Positions 36,380 through 48,429 of a stretch of DNA of 64,000 nucleotides are shown here, piece by piece. The position numbers and the translations under genes are program-made. Position 1 is the stretch's first letter. Each line of letters opens with the position of its first letter. The stretch is from Camellia lanceoleosa (Eukaryota > Streptophyta > Magnoliopsida > Ericales > Theaceae). Location of the stretch: NCBI GenBank assembly GCA_025200525.1, contig CM045761.1, forward strand, positions 141,920,223 through 141,984,222, in the 5' to 3' direction. The notes beneath the pieces are model-generated. The model saw only the letters and a list, made by a program, of their open reading frames with translations. It did not search any database and had not been told where the DNA came from.

Positions 36380-37930
36380 CACAACTTCAATTTGTCAATG
36401 GTGACTGTCTTGGTCAACATGTCTGCTGGATTCTTACTGCCTTGGATCTTCTCAAGAGACAAGACTCCATTATCTACAAGTGAACGAATGAAATAGTATC
36501 GTAGCTGAATGTGTTTCGTCCTAGAATGAAAAAGCCAAATTCTTTACAAGATGAAAATCAATCTGACTATCACTGTGTAAAATACTCATCTCTTGTATCT
36601 TACCCAACTCTGCTAGGAAATTCTATAACCAAGTCATCTCCTTTCTAGCTTCAGTAGTAGTAACATACTCAGCCTCTGTTGTAGAAAGGGCCACAATCTT
36701 CTGTAACTATGAAATCCAACTCACTATTGTACCACCCAATTTGTAAACATAACCAATAGTACTCTTTCTGTTATCCATATAACTAGCCAAATCTGCATCA
36801 ACATAACCATGTTACCTAATGCTGGTTCGTCTGAAACAAAGTGCCATGTCTGTAGTACCACTCAAGTATCTAAGGATCCATTTCACTACCTCTCAATGCT
36901 GCTTGCATGGATTACTCATGTACCTACTAACCACTCCCATTGCATGTGCAATGTTTGGTCTAGTACAAACCATAGCATACATTATGCTATCGATAACTGA
37001 AGCATATAGAACACGTTCCATGTAAACTTGCTCTTTTTCGGTCTTCGGAGATTGCTCTTTGGTAAGTCTAAAGTGGCTAGCCAATGGAGTGCTCACTAGT
37101 TTTGCACAATCCATGCTAAACCTCTTGAGAACATTCTTGACATACTTAGCTTGTGACAACTTTAAAATGCCATTTGCCTTGTCCCTGTGAATCCTCATAC
37201 CAAGGATTTTGTTTGCAACTCCAAGATCCTTCATCTCAAATTGGTTAGACAAAAGTTTCTTCAATCTTTTTATCTCTTCAATGCTAGATCCTGCGATAAG
37301 CATATTATCAACATATAAGAGCAAAATAATATAACTTTTGTCAAACCTCTTGAAATAACAGCAATGATCTGCTTGACATCTTGTAAAACCGTTGCTACAC
37401 ATAAACTCGTCAAACTTCTTGTACCACTACCTTGGGGACTATTTCAAACCATACAAGTTTTTTCGAAGTTTGCATACAAACTCCTTTTTGCCACATGCCA
37501 AGAAACCTTGTGGTTGCTTCATGTAAATTTCCTTCTCCAAATCACCATGGAGAAAAGATGTCTTCACATCCATCTGCTCAAGATACAAATCTTCAGCAGT
37601 CACAATTCCCATCACCAATCTGATAGTTGTCAACTTCATAACTGGAGAGAAAATTTTAGTGTAGTCAACCCCTTCCTTTTGTTGAAATCCCTTTGCAACC
37701 AATTTGGTCTTGTAGAGTTTACTCCCATCATGTTCCTATTTGACCCTATAAACCCAATTGTTGTGCAAAGCTTTCTTACCCATTGGTAATTCAATCAAGT
37801 CCCATGTCTGGTTTGCCATGAGTGAATCCATTTCATCTTGCATAGCTGACTCCCACTTGATTGAATCATCAACCTGCAAAGCCTCATCATAACTTTTGGG
37901 TTTACCCCCATCAGACAATAACAAATAATG
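36380..37930 (-). pseudogene. Reverse transcriptase/RNase H of copia element
   Basis: Minus strand. RT starts near 37924 (DEALQVDDSIKWESAMQDEM, ALHNNWVYRVK), then MVAKGFQQKEGVDYTKIFSP, QMDVKTSFLHGDLEKEIYM, and LLLYVDNMLIAGSSIEEIK at about 37310. The YVDD active site therefore reads YVDN, losing the second catalytic Asp. The GMRIHRDK and MYAMVCTRPNIAHAMGVVSRY blocks follow. The RNase H tail near 36520-36385 retains QLRYYFIRSLVDNG and KNPADMLTK. Several stops and frameshifts interrupt the frame. Confidence 0.85.
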
Positions 37931-38149
37931 TAAAGATGGAGACCAACGCTATGTAGGTTTAGACTTTTTTTTTCTGACCGTCTCAACTTAGGAGTAGGAG
38001 TATCTGGTTCAGTTTGTGGAATACGAATTTCAGTATTATTCTGAATCCTACTATTCAAATCATTCTCACTAATCTCCTCTAACTCAACATGCTCATGACA
38101 AGTAACAGATTCAAATTCAGATGCAGACTTATCCCTATCCTTATACATT

Positions 38150-38790
38150 ACTTTCTCATTAAATATGACATCTCCACTTTTGATTATTTTTCAATTTTTA
38201 TTATCCCAAAACTGATAACCAAATTGATCAATGCTATACCCAATAAAAGTACATTTAACAGATTTTGGATCAAGTTTACTTCTATCAGCAGAATCTGTAT
38301 GCACATATGAAGCACAACCAAATACCTTCAAAAAAGAAAGATTTACCTCTTTACCACTCCAAGCTTCTTCTAATAGCTCTCCATCCAATGGAATAGATGG
38401 ACCACGGTTAATCAGATATGCTGCAGTGTTAACTACATCTGCCGAAAACATCTTTGGTGATTTGACATGTATCTTCATACTTCTAGCACATTCATTCAGA
38501 GTTCTATTCATGCGTTCTGCAATGCCATTCTGTTGAGGTGTTTTTCGAACACTCTTCCCCATTCTAATTCCACTTTCTGCACAATATTTCTTGAACTCAT
38601 TGTCCTCATATTCCCCTTCATTATCTGATCTCAAGCACTTAATATTTAGACTTGTTTCAGTCTCCACCAAGGCTTTCCATTTCTTAAAAGTAGTATGAAC
38701 TTCAGATTTATGTTTTAGAAAATAAATCCATACCTTTCTTGTTGAGTCGTCGATAAAGGTAACATAATATGATGATCCTTCAAGAGATGA
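38150..38790 (-). pseudogene. Integrase of copia element
   Basis: Minus strand, longest open stretch 38670-38191. It has the second catalytic Asp in CLRSDNEGEYEDNEF, the catalytic Glu in QQNGIAERMNRTLNECAR, and the copia C-terminal signature LKVFGCASYVHTDSADRSKL, FIGYSIDQFGYQFWD. The first part of the core lies across a stop near 38700-38800. Confidence 0.8.
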
Positions 38791-38792
38791 AA

Positions 38793-39540
38793 CTAGTGAA
38801 GGTCCCTACACATCTGTATGGATGAACTCCAACTTTTTGACTTTGGTTTCCTGCCATTCTTTGAAAAACTGACCCTCTTTTGTTTGCTGAAGATGCAATC
38901 CTCACAAAAGTCAATGTCCATCGATTTCAAATCTGATAGTTTTCTCTTAGATGCAAGTACCTTCATCCCTTTTTGAATCATATTCCTAAGCTTTTGGTGC
39001 CACAGATTTGAGTCTTCCTTCTCACCAACAACTTGTACTGCATCCCTATTGTTGGTAGTGATGTAAAGGGTGCCTTCTTTTTTACCATGAGCAACAACCA
39101 TGGCTCCTTTGGTGATTTTCCACGAACCACCCATGAAGGTTACAACATGACCTTCATTATCAAGTTGTCCAACAGAAATCAAGTTTCTTTTCAAACCAGG
39201 CACATGTCTGACATTCTGTATCTTCCAAACAGATCCGTTTAGCAACTTGATTGTTACATCCCCTTTACCCACAATCTTCAAATGTTCATCATCAAAGAAA
39301 TAAACCTTCCCGGAATCACCACCAATGTAATTGTCCATGATTTCCTTCTGTAAAGTAGAATGGAATGATGTCCTAGAATCTAAAATCCAAAATTCAAGAG
39401 AGCTGTCAATACTCAAGATCAAAGCATCATAAATCTCCTCCGTTACGGCATTAGCAGACTTTTGATTTTGATCACCTTTCTTCTTATTCAATGTTGGGCA
39501 ATCTCCTTTTAGATGTCCCTTCTTTCCACAGTTCCAGCAA
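38793..39540 (-). pseudogene. Zinc knuckle, protease and pre-integrase region of copia element
   Basis: Minus strand. A CCHC knuckle near 39540-39490 reads CWNCGKKGHLKGDC. The protease active site is WILDSRTSFHST where copia proteases have DSG, so the catalytic Gly is Arg. KIQNVRHVPGLKRNLISVGQ and the GAG_pre-integrase motif LWHQKLRNMIQKGM ... DFCEDCIFSKQKRVSF follow. Confidence 0.8.
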
Positions 39541-39638
39541 CTCTGTCCCTCTCCAGCTCTTGACTTACTTTTGTGTTTGGATTTTGATCTGTTGCGATTC
39601 GGGTTTTCCCCTGTTGATCTTCCTCTAGCTTCTGTATT

Positions 39639-40262
39639 CTAGGCAAAGCCTGATGTTTCCCGTAATTCCCTCCTACGAATTTCTTCACTTAGAATGAAAT
39701 CTCGAATATCATTGTAATTCAACTTTTCTTTTCCCAAAGAATTACTCACTGTCGTTACAGTACCATTCCAACTTTCTAGCAAACTAGATAAAAGAATCAA
39801 AGCCCTAACCTCATCATCAAATTCGATAGATACAGAACTCAATTGTGTTACCATAATATTGAATTCGTTCAGATGCTCAGCCACTGAACCACCTTCTGTC
39901 AACCTCAGATTAAACAATCTCCGCATCAAATAAACTTTCTTTGAGGCAAAGGATTTTTCGTACATGTTTGAGAGTGCCGCCATGAGACCCGCTGTAGTCT
40001 TTTCCTTCGCTATGTTAAACGTAACGTTATAAGACAACATTAGCCGAATAACACCTAGCGCTTGGCGATCAAGAAGAGTCTACTCATCATTCTTCATATT
40101 TTCTGGTTTCGTCCCTGAAAAAGGCTCATACAGTTTTTTTCTGATACAGATAGTCTTCAATTTGCATCTTTCAAAATCTGAAATATGTGCCTTTGAATTT
40201 ATTGATTCTAATCTTTTCGTTTGTAGCCATTGCTCCCACTCGAACCAATACTCTGATACCAA
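39639..40262 (-). pseudogene. gag of copia element
   Basis: Minus strand. The N-terminal part (40262-40080) ends KPENMKNDE with a stop. The second part (40040-39639) carries the UBN2/retrotran_gag signature: YEKSFASKKVYLMRRLFNL, VAEHLNEFNIMVTQLS and SLLESWNGTVTTVSNS. The two are in the same frame, separated by about 40 bp. Confidence 0.75.
40245..40261 (-). other. Primer binding site of copia element
   Basis: On the minus strand TGGTATCAGAGTATTGG follows the 5' LTR end, complementary to initiator tRNA-Met over the first 11 bases. Confidence 0.8.
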
Positions 40263-40263
40263 T

Positions 40264-40543
40264 TGTTAGGAATTGACCCTTCATAACCAAGATCGGTGAG
40301 ACACGAAATAACAAATAAAGAAGAAAAACGAATCAAACAAATCACACAACAAGAACACAAGGATTTACGTGGTTAACCTCTGAATAGGGCTACATCCACC
40401 ACTGCTGTGGTTTTTCACTATGATCAGAAAAATACAACTGTCTCTTTACCTAAAAGAAGCACCCTCTCAAACCCCTCATTGAATCCAGTGTTTGAGTGAA
40501 CAGTAAGGTTGAGTAACAGTACTTATCAGGATCTACCGACCCA
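40264..40543 (-). repeat. 5' LTR of copia element (280 bp)
   Basis: Minus strand: TGGGTCGGTAGATCC to GGTCAATTCCTAACA. It carries an internal deletion relative to the 410-bp 3' copy. Confidence 0.8.
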
Positions 40544-41011
40544 AGGGGGTAAGAGAGGCGATCGCCCTCTATAATTTCAAAAACATTCGTTATTATAGTA
40601 GTATTAACTATAATTATTTCCAAATTACAGAGGATTGCCCTCTCTAAGTATATTTTTCTTTTATAATTTTTAAGTGGTCATCATCTCTTCATTTTTATAA
40701 AAATTTTAAGTAGTTACTCCTCTATATCTATAAAACATCGGATCAAATTAAAAAAAATATATATATATATATAAATATATAAAATATAATAAAATTAATA
40801 ATTTTTTATAACTACCACTGATCACAAGCCCTATTTTCAGATAATAAAACAATGTATTAGCTAGTTATTTAATCATTTTCATATAATAAAACAATGTATT
40901 AGTTAGTTATTTACCATGTTCATTGAGGAAGACATCATGCAAGATTTTAAAAATAATTCTATTATAGATGTTTTTAATGACATGAAAGAACGTCAAGTAC
41001 AATTCAAGATA
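40544..41011. other. Host-side DNA between copia element and MULE
   Basis: AT-rich, starting AGGGGGTAAGAGAGGCGATC with a short palindrome (GAGGCGATCGCCCTC). ATAATAAAACAATGTATTAG is repeated at about 40842 and 40883. The last 138 bp (from about 40883) are included in the tandem duplication described below. Together with 53583-53787 it may be the remains of an older insertion that split the WAK exon. Confidence 0.4.
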
Positions 41012-41020
41012 TTTCATTTT
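41012..41020. repeat. 9-bp MULE target-site duplication
   Basis: TTTCATTTT occurs directly before the left TIR here, again before the duplicated left TIR (44440-44448), and directly after the right TIR (53574-53582). A 9-bp duplication is diagnostic of Mutator-superfamily insertion. Confidence 0.85.
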
Positions 41021-41100
41021 GGATTATTTACCAATAAATCCTACTTCAGAATATGTTATACCAAATAGTCCCATTTTTTATCTGTTAGACCACATAGTCC
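41021..41100 (+). repeat. MULE left TIR, copy 1
   Basis: About 80 bp from GGATTATTTACC to CATAGTCC. A near-identical copy lies at 44449-44528. It aligns with the reverse complement of 53494-53573. Confidence 0.8.
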
Positions 41101-41744
41101 TACTGGTGGGTTTAGTTGGTCCCATTAATTTGGTTTTCCATATTTTGGTGTGGGTTTTGGATGTTCGTGCCCTTTGGGGGGGTAATGTGGGAATGTCGTG
41201 TTGTGGGCTCCGTTTTGTCTAATTATGAGTATACATTCAAAAACTTTTGGAGGTAGGGTTTTCGTATTTCAATGTGTGTGCTGACGGCTGTGTGTCATTC
41301 CGCAGAGGTTCGGAGCATTGCAGTGTATGGGCCGTTCTTTAACTGGTACGTTTATTCCTCTTTTGGGTCGTTCAACTTTGTTATTCATAGTTGGTATTTT
41401 ACAGTGCGGTCTGTCTGTGATTTTCATGGTGTAACTTGTGTGAGTTGTTCATCGATTTTGGGCCGATCATGGTGTTATTTGCGTCTGTGTGTTTTAGACG
41501 AGTCGTTGTTGATGGGCGTGCTGCGTGGATGGTGTTATTATTTCCTCTGCGTGTTAACACTGATTCCGAAGTGTCACTTTATCCCGACGGGATGTGCTTT
41601 GTTTCAGTGACGTAGGAAAATGGGTTCCACGTGGGGGGGAGTCAAATTTCCGGTTGTGTGTCTTGCCCAGTTTACGGCATGTTTTCCTTTTTTCATTTGT
41701 TGTTACTGCCCCCCTCATCAATTATTTTCTACATTCGCAGGAGA

Positions 41745-44127
41745 ATGGACGATGCAATTATGCTAATATGTTGTTACGGTAATGTCAATGCCGCTATTAA
41801 TTTGCAAGTTCCAGTTCGATTTGACGACGTCGTCCGTTGTGTGTGTGAAAAGTTTGAAGGGCTCACACCTGCCAAAGCCTGTTTCTTCTTCAAGATTCCC
41901 GGTTAAAATAATTTTATATTACAAAACGACGTTGATGTGGCGAACATGGTGTGCCTCGCACGGTGTTTTCAATTGCGATGCGTTGATGTACTAATTGAAA
42001 TCCGTCGCGCAGGAGTCGGAGATAATGCAAACATCCAATTGCAGTCAGCTATCTGTGAGCCGGCAGATGTGTTTGACGAGTCCGACGTGGATGACGAAGA
42101 GGATTTACTTGCTAATTTCTGCCCTCACGTTGACAAGGTATTCTTGTCTGCCCAATGGGCTAACGGGATTCAATGTATTGGCCAAAGCTTTGAAGGTGGA
42201 GCGGACAAATTCCGGAGTGTTCTTCGTAGGTATGCTGTTGAATGTGGTTTCCGTTTTAAATATGTAAAAAACGATTCTGTACGAATCACGGCAGTATGCA
42301 CGATGAGGGAATCGAAGGGATGCATGTGGTCAGTACACGCACGCGTTTTGCATGCTAACGGATTTTTTTACCTTCGCAAATGGAATAAGGATCACATATG
42401 TGGCGGCTATTCGGACCGAAAAACCCGGGCGGTTGATTTAGTGTCGGGCGTTATTTACGAGCAGTGCGTGACAAGCCACTAACGCGCCGGATGTGGTCTA
42501 CGACTGAAAAAAGACTATGGCTTGGAGGTTAGCTACCGGGTTGCATGGTTAGGTGTTGAAAAAGCTCGTGGTGAGATGTTTGGTGCACACTCCATTTCGT
42601 TCGACCAATTGCGTTGAATGCAGTTCGTTGTCACTGAAACCAACCCTGGAAGTTATGTCAACATTGACTGTGACGAACACAACAACCGTTTTCTAAGGTT
42701 TTTCATATCATTCAAAGCATGTATCGATGGATTCAACCATTGCCGTCCATTACTATTTTTGGATGGGACTTTTCTGAAGGGAAAATTCAAAGGTCATTTG
42801 CTAGCTGCTACTGCAAAGGATGGCAATCAAGGTACTGTTCTAATGTTGCCACAAAATTTTTTTTATTTGTACAGCTATAAATTCATTTTCCTGTTCATGA
42901 CACAATGTTCCCATGCACATTCAATCAATCAAATGTTAACTGCTCTCACCAACATACCTGAACCATATTTGTAAACTAAACTCACAATATCTTTTCCCAG
43001 GTCTTTTCCCTGTAGCCGTCGCAATTGTTGATTCGGAGAACACCGAAAACTGGGCATGGTTCTTGCGACATCTCGCAAATGTTGTCAATAGTCATAGAAC
43101 CCTTACGTTCGTATCTGACCGACATGCAGGCTTATTGGAATCAATACCAATCATTTTCCCCACCGCCCACCACGCATTCTGCCTACAACATCTGCAGCGC
43201 AACTTGCAACATAGGTTGCGATATGTCAACACTTCATACCGAGCGGGCATGTTGACTAAATTCCGAGCTTGTGCTTACGCACCTACTGTGTCTTCATTCA
43301 ACGAAAGCGTTGAGGAATTTACCAAATGTGGACGTAAGGTTGTTCCATCGTTTTTAAAAGATTTACCCCTTCAATATTGGGCTAACGCTTACTTCCGGTA
43401 CGTATTTTGATCTTCCTTCTTGCCATTTTAACTCTTTCAACATTTACATACAATTTGTCTACGTCCATACTAATATCATAATTTTTCTGTCGGTTCACAG
43501 TACGGTGAGATGAGTTCCAATGCTGTTGAATCGTTTAACTCATGGATACGGGAAGCAAGACATCTTCCAATAACTCAACTAGTTGACAGTATTCGAGTAA
43601 AGATTATGCGCCAAATGCCGAAACGCATAATCAAGTCATACGCGTGGGGCGGAGTTATTTGCCCAAAAATGGAAGCTCGTTTGGTTGAAGCGTACAATAA
43701 AGGTAGATCATGGATCGCCAGCCAATCCTTGACCGGTGTTCGAGGTCCACTCTTTCCCATCCGTCATGGTTGATGTTGACAAGCGTACATGTTCTGTTTC
43801 AAGTGGCAAATAAATGGATTTCCATGCTCCCATGCGTTGTTGCTATTGAATAGCGGCCTCGACTTATGCGATCTAGTCATTTGAATTTTACCACGTCAGT
43901 GCTTACCGCAAATCATACCAACAAAACATACAACCCATTCCTGCTATGGAGAAACCATCATTCAATCCTGAGGATTTTGTCATCCAACCACCCACAGTAA
44001 AGCGACCACCCGGCCGGCCTAAAAAAAAAGAATTATTTCCCAATGCGAAGAAGCCCAACAGATTTGATGCGGCCGGTGTCAACGCATGGGTCACCATAAT
44101 CGCACAACGTGCATGGAACCAATTTAG
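41745..44127 (+). pseudogene. MuDRA-type transposase, copy 1 (degenerate)
   Basis: Start MDDAIMLICCYGN. It has the same domain order as copy 2: a PB1-like N-terminus, a MuDR DNA-binding domain (GQSFEGGADKFRSVL), a DDE core with LDGTFLKGKFKGH and VSDRHAGLLES, NAVESFNSW, then zinc motifs. It is more decayed than copy 2: a stop at 41904-41906 (TAA where copy 2 has TAC), a scrambled segment near 42475-42520, the second intron acceptor CAATCAG missing at about 43493, small changes near 43730, and a one-base loss in the SWIM finger near 43790. Not functional. Confidence 0.85.
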
Positions 44128-44448
44128 ATTCGAAAACACACAACTATCCGCACTACATACTTTTATTTTAGTTCGCAATTGTTTGCATCTAAATAAGTGG
44201 GTATTCCACATCCACAACATACACTAGTCTGCCAGTCAAGGTTACAACAAACATTTCACAGTTTACAGTTTATTAGCAAAATGTGAACCTTTCATAGTTC
44301 ATTATCATTAATAATAAAACAATGTATTAGTTAGTTATTTACCATGTTCATTGAGGAAGACATCATGCAAGATTTTAAAAATAATTCTATTATAGATGTT
44401 TTTAATGACATGAAAGAATGTCAAGTACAATTCAAGATATTTCATTTT

Positions 44449-44528
44449 GGATTATTTACCAATAAATCCTACTTCAGAATATGTTATACCAAATAGTCCC
44501 ATTTTTTATCTGTTAGACCACATAGTCC
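44449..44528 (+). repeat. MULE left TIR, copy 2
   Basis: Same sequence as 41021-41100, preceded by its own copy of TTTCATTTT. It is internal to the present structure because of the tandem duplication, and is probably the left end of the original element. Confidence 0.8.
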
Positions 44529-45171
44529 TACTGGTGGGTTTAGTTGGTCCCATTAATTCGGTTTTCCATATTTTGGTGTGGGTTTTGGACGATCGTGCCC
44601 TTTGGGGGGTAATGTGGGGATGTCGTGTTGTGGGCTCCGTTTTGTCTAATTATGAGTATACATTCAAAAACTTTTGGAGGTAGGGTTTTCGTATTTCAAT
44701 GTGTGTGTTGACGGCTGTGTGTCATTCCGCAGAGGTTCGGAGCATTGCAGTGTATAGGCCGTTCTTTAACTGGTACGTTTATTCCTCTTTTGGGTCGTTC
44801 AACTTTGTTATTCATAGTTGGCATTTTACAGTGTGGTCTGTCTGTGATTTTCATGGTGTAACTTGTGTGAGTTGTTCATCGGTTTTGGGCCGATCATGGT
44901 GTTATTTGCGTCTGTGTGTTTTAGACGAGTCGTTGTTGATGGGTGTGCTGCGTGAATGGTGTTATTATTTCCTCTGCGTGTTAACACTGATTCCGAAGTG
45001 TCACTTTATCCCGACGGGATGTGCTTTGTTTCAGTGACGTAGGAAAATGGGTTCCACGTGGGGGGGAGTCAAATTTCCGGTTGTGTGTCTTGCCCAGTTT
45101 ACGGCGTGTTTTCCTTTTTTCATCTGTTGTTACTGCCCCCCTCATCAATTATTTTCTACATTCGTAGGAGG

Positions 45172-47576
45172 ATGGATGATGCAATTATGCTAATATGTTG
45201 TTACGGTAATGTCAATGCCGCTATTAATTTGCAAGTTCCAGTTCGATTTGACGACGTCGTCCGTTGTGTGTGTGAAAAGTTCGAAGGGCTCACACCTGCC
45301 AAAGCCTGTTTCTTCTTCAAGATTCCCGGTTACAATAATTTTATATTACAAAACGACGTTGATGTGGCGAACATGGTGTGCCTCGCACGGTGTTTTCAAT
45401 TGCGATGCGTTGATGTACTAATTGAAATCCGTCGCGCAGGAGTCGGAGATAATGCAAACATCCAATTGCAGTCAGCTATCTGTGAGCCGGCAGATGTGTT
45501 TGACGAGTCCGACGTGGATGACGAAGAGGATTTACTTGCTAATTTCTGCCCTCACGTTGACAAGGTGTTCTTGTCTGCCCAATGGGCTAACGGGATTCAA
45601 TGTAATGGCCAAAGCTTTGAAGGTGGAGCGGACGAATTCCGGAGTGTTCTTCGCAAGTATGCTGTCGAATGTGGTTTCCGTTTTAAATATGTAAAAAACG
45701 ATTCTGTACGAATCACAACAATATGCACGATGAGGGAATCGAAGGGATGCATGTGGTCAGTACATGCACGCGTTTTGCATGCTAACGGATTTTTTTACCT
45801 TCGCAAACGGAATAAGGATCACATAAGTGGCGTAGCTATTCGGACCCCGAAAAACCCCAGGGCCGGTTCAGATTTAGTGTCAGACGTTATTTACGAGCAG
45901 TGCGTGACAAGCCACTATGGCGCCCACGGATGTGGTCTCGACACGAAAAAGACTATGGCTTGGAGGTTAGCTACCGGGTTGCATGGTTAGGTGTTGAAAA
46001 AGCTCGTGGTGAGATGTTTGGTGCACACTCCATTTCGTTCGACCAATTACGTTGGTACAGTTCCGTTGTCACTGAAACCAACCCTGGAAGTTATGTCAAC
46101 ATTGACTGTGACGAACACAACAACCGTTTCCTAAGGTTTTTCATATCATTCAAAGCATGTATCGATGGATTCAACCATTGTCGTCAATTACTAATTTTGG
46201 ATGGGACTTTTCTGAAGGGAAAATTCAAAGGTCATTTGCTAGCTGCTACCGCAAAGGATGGCAATCAAGGTACTGTTCTAATGTTGCCACAAATTTTTTT
46301 TTATTTGTACAGCTATAAATTCATTTTCCTGTTCATGACACAATGTTCCCATGCACATTCAATCAATCAAATGTTAACTGCTCTCACCAACATACCTTAA
46401 CCATATTTGTAAACTAAACTCACAATATCTCTTCCCAGGTCTTTTCCCTGTAGCCGTCGCAATTGTTGATTCGGAGAACACCGAAAACTGGGCATGGTTC
46501 TTGCGACATCTCGCAAATGTTGTCAATAGTCATAGAACCCTTACGTTCGTATCTGACCGACATGCAGGCTTATTGGAATCAATACCAATCATTTTCCCCA
46601 CCACCCACCACGCATTCTGCCTACAACATCTGCAGCCCAACTTGCAACATAGGTTGCGATATGTCAACACTTCATACCGAGTGGGCATGTTGACTAAATT
46701 CCGAGCTTGTGCTTACGCACCTACTGTGTCTTCATTCAACAAAAGCGTTGAGGAATTTACCAAATGTGGACGTAAGGTTGTTCCATCGTTTTTAAAAGAT
46801 TTACCCCTTCAATATTGGGCTAACGCTTACTTTCGGTACGTATTTTGATCTTCCTTCTTGCCATTTTAACTCTTTCAACATTTACATACAATTTGTCTAC
46901 GTCCACACTAATATCATAATTTTTCACAATCAGCGGTTCACAGTACGGTGAGATGAGTTCCAATGCTGTTGAATCGTTTAACTCATGGATACGGGAAGCA
47001 AGACATCTTCCAATAACTCAACTAGTTGACAGTATTCGAGTAAAGATTATGCGCCAAATGTCGAAACGCATAATCAAGTCAAACGCGTGGCCCGGAGTTA
47101 TTTGCCCAAAAATGGAAGCTCGTTTGGTTGAAGCGTACAATAAAGGTAGATCATGGATCGTCAGCCAATCCACTGACACAGTGTTCGAGGTCCACTCTTT
47201 CCCATCCGTCATGGTTGACGTTGACAAACGTACATGTTCCTGTTTCAAGTGGCAAATAAATGGATTTCCATGCTCCCATGCAGTTGTTGCTATTCGGAAT
47301 AGCGGCCTCGACTTGTACGATCTAGTCACTGAATTTTACCACGTCAGTGCTTACCGCAAATCATACCAACAAAACATACAACCCATTCCTACTGTAGAGA
47401 AACCATCATTCAATCCTGAGGATTTTGTCATCCAACCACCCACAGTAAAGCGACCACCCGGCCGGCCTAAAAAAAAAAGAATTCTTTCCCAAGGCGAAGA
47501 AGCCCAACAGATTCGATGCGGCCGGTGTCAACGCATGGGTCACCACAATCGCACAATGTGCAAGGAACCAATTTAG
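45172..47576 (+). pseudogene. MuDRA-type transposase, copy 2 (near-intact, one frameshift)
   Basis: Start ATG at 45172, just after a leader-intron acceptor (TTCGTAG). Exon 1 45172-46269, intron GTACTG...CCCAG (46270-46438), exon 2 46439-46835, intron GTACGT...AATCAG (46836-46933), exon 3 46934-47576. Exons total 2,138 nt, one short of a whole number of codons, matching a single 1-nt deletion seen near 45898 (between DVIYEQ and RDKPLWRP). Domains: PB1-like (1-90), MuDR DNA-binding (about 145-220), MULE DDE core with D in ILDGTFLKG and D in VSDRHAGL and a candidate E in SSNAVESFN, SWIM finger CSCFKWQINGFPCSH, a basic RPPGRPKKK patch and CCHC knuckle CGRCQRMGHHNRTMC. About 712 aa, a normal MURA-like length. 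Confidence 0.88.
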
Positions 47577-47762
47577 ATTCGAAAACACACAACTATCCGC
47601 ACTACATACTTTTATTTTAGTTCGCAACTGTTTGCATCTAAATAAGTGGGTATTCCACATCCACAACATACACTAGTATGCCAGTCAAGGTTACAACAAA
47701 CATTTCACAGTTTACAGTTTATTAGCAAAATGTGAACCTTTCATAGTTCATTATCATTAATA

Positions 47763-48400
47763 ATTATTGAACTTGTTATATTTAACTTTTGTTACACCCG
47801 CATTGTCATTTTGTCTTACCCCCTTTTATTTTGAGTATGCCATTAACACTGTCACTGTTTGGTTACGCACAACCACCAGCTAAACCTGTATTTAAGACAA
47901 ATTTTTACCAACCAATTTACATAATCCAGTCCATAAGTGCATGTTGATCACCTCAAACCACGACACCATTACTGCCTTTTCAACTTGTTAATCCACATTT
48001 TTACAAACTATGGGATATTCGAAACATTACTGTATTACGTGTACGTTGTTACCGTGTTCAAATAGTAAAAATATCACACATACAAATTTCGGCACCACAA
48101 CTTCAACGCGGACAAATTTTTTTGATAACGACACAATGTCTCAATCACATAAAAACCCACACCCACACAATGCGACCCTCACCTAACCCACTAAAACACA
48201 CACCACATACAATCACAACCGACACGCATTGTCAAACAACCACCTGCGTCTCCTCCACAAAACAACCACACACACCCTGCACCAAAAAAACCTGGACAGT
48301 TTCCATATCCAAACAAAACAATTTCACTTACCACATTTTAACCATACGTCTTAAAGCAAACATAATTACAGCATAACTATTCTAATAAAAAATCAAAAAC
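47763..48400. other. MULE interior between convergent genes
   Basis: C/A-rich non-coding DNA between the 3' ends of the transposase (plus) and the Ulp1-like gene (minus). Both would terminate here. The small plus-strand ORF at 48122-48376 looks like composition bias. Confidence 0.45.
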
Positions 48401-48429
48401 CAATAATCCAGATTTCACCATAATGATGT

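Larger units (their letters stand above)
35855..40543 (-). mobile_element. Degenerate Ty1/copia retrotransposon
   Basis: Minus-strand element of 4.69 kb. On the minus strand the order is 5' LTR (40543-40264), tRNA-Met primer site (40261-40245), gag, protease, integrase, RT/RNase H, polypurine tract, 3' LTR (36264-35855). Integrase before RT is the copia order. The LTRs are unequal (280 and 410 bp) because the 5' copy has an internal deletion of about 125 bp. Flanks (AATGA left, AGGGG right) do not match, so no target duplication is seen. All genes are broken. Confidence 0.85.
40883..47762 (+). repeat. 3.43-kb tandem duplication (two copies)
   Basis: Copy 1 is 40883-44310 and copy 2 is 44311 to about 47762, nearly identical throughout. 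Each copy contains 129-138 bp of flanking host DNA, the 9-bp target-site sequence TTTCATTTT, the MULE left TIR and a full-length transposase gene. Because host flank and target copy are included, the duplication occurred after the MULE had inserted. Confidence 0.9.

Noticed and set aside
35850..40548. 5-bp target duplication for the copia element
   Set aside because: Left AATGA and right AGGGG do not match; one side was probably altered after insertion.
41019..41610. ORFs in the MULE TIR and leader (also 44447-45037)
   Set aside because: They start within the TIR and show no domain; the transposase begins at the conserved MDDAIML start in each copy.
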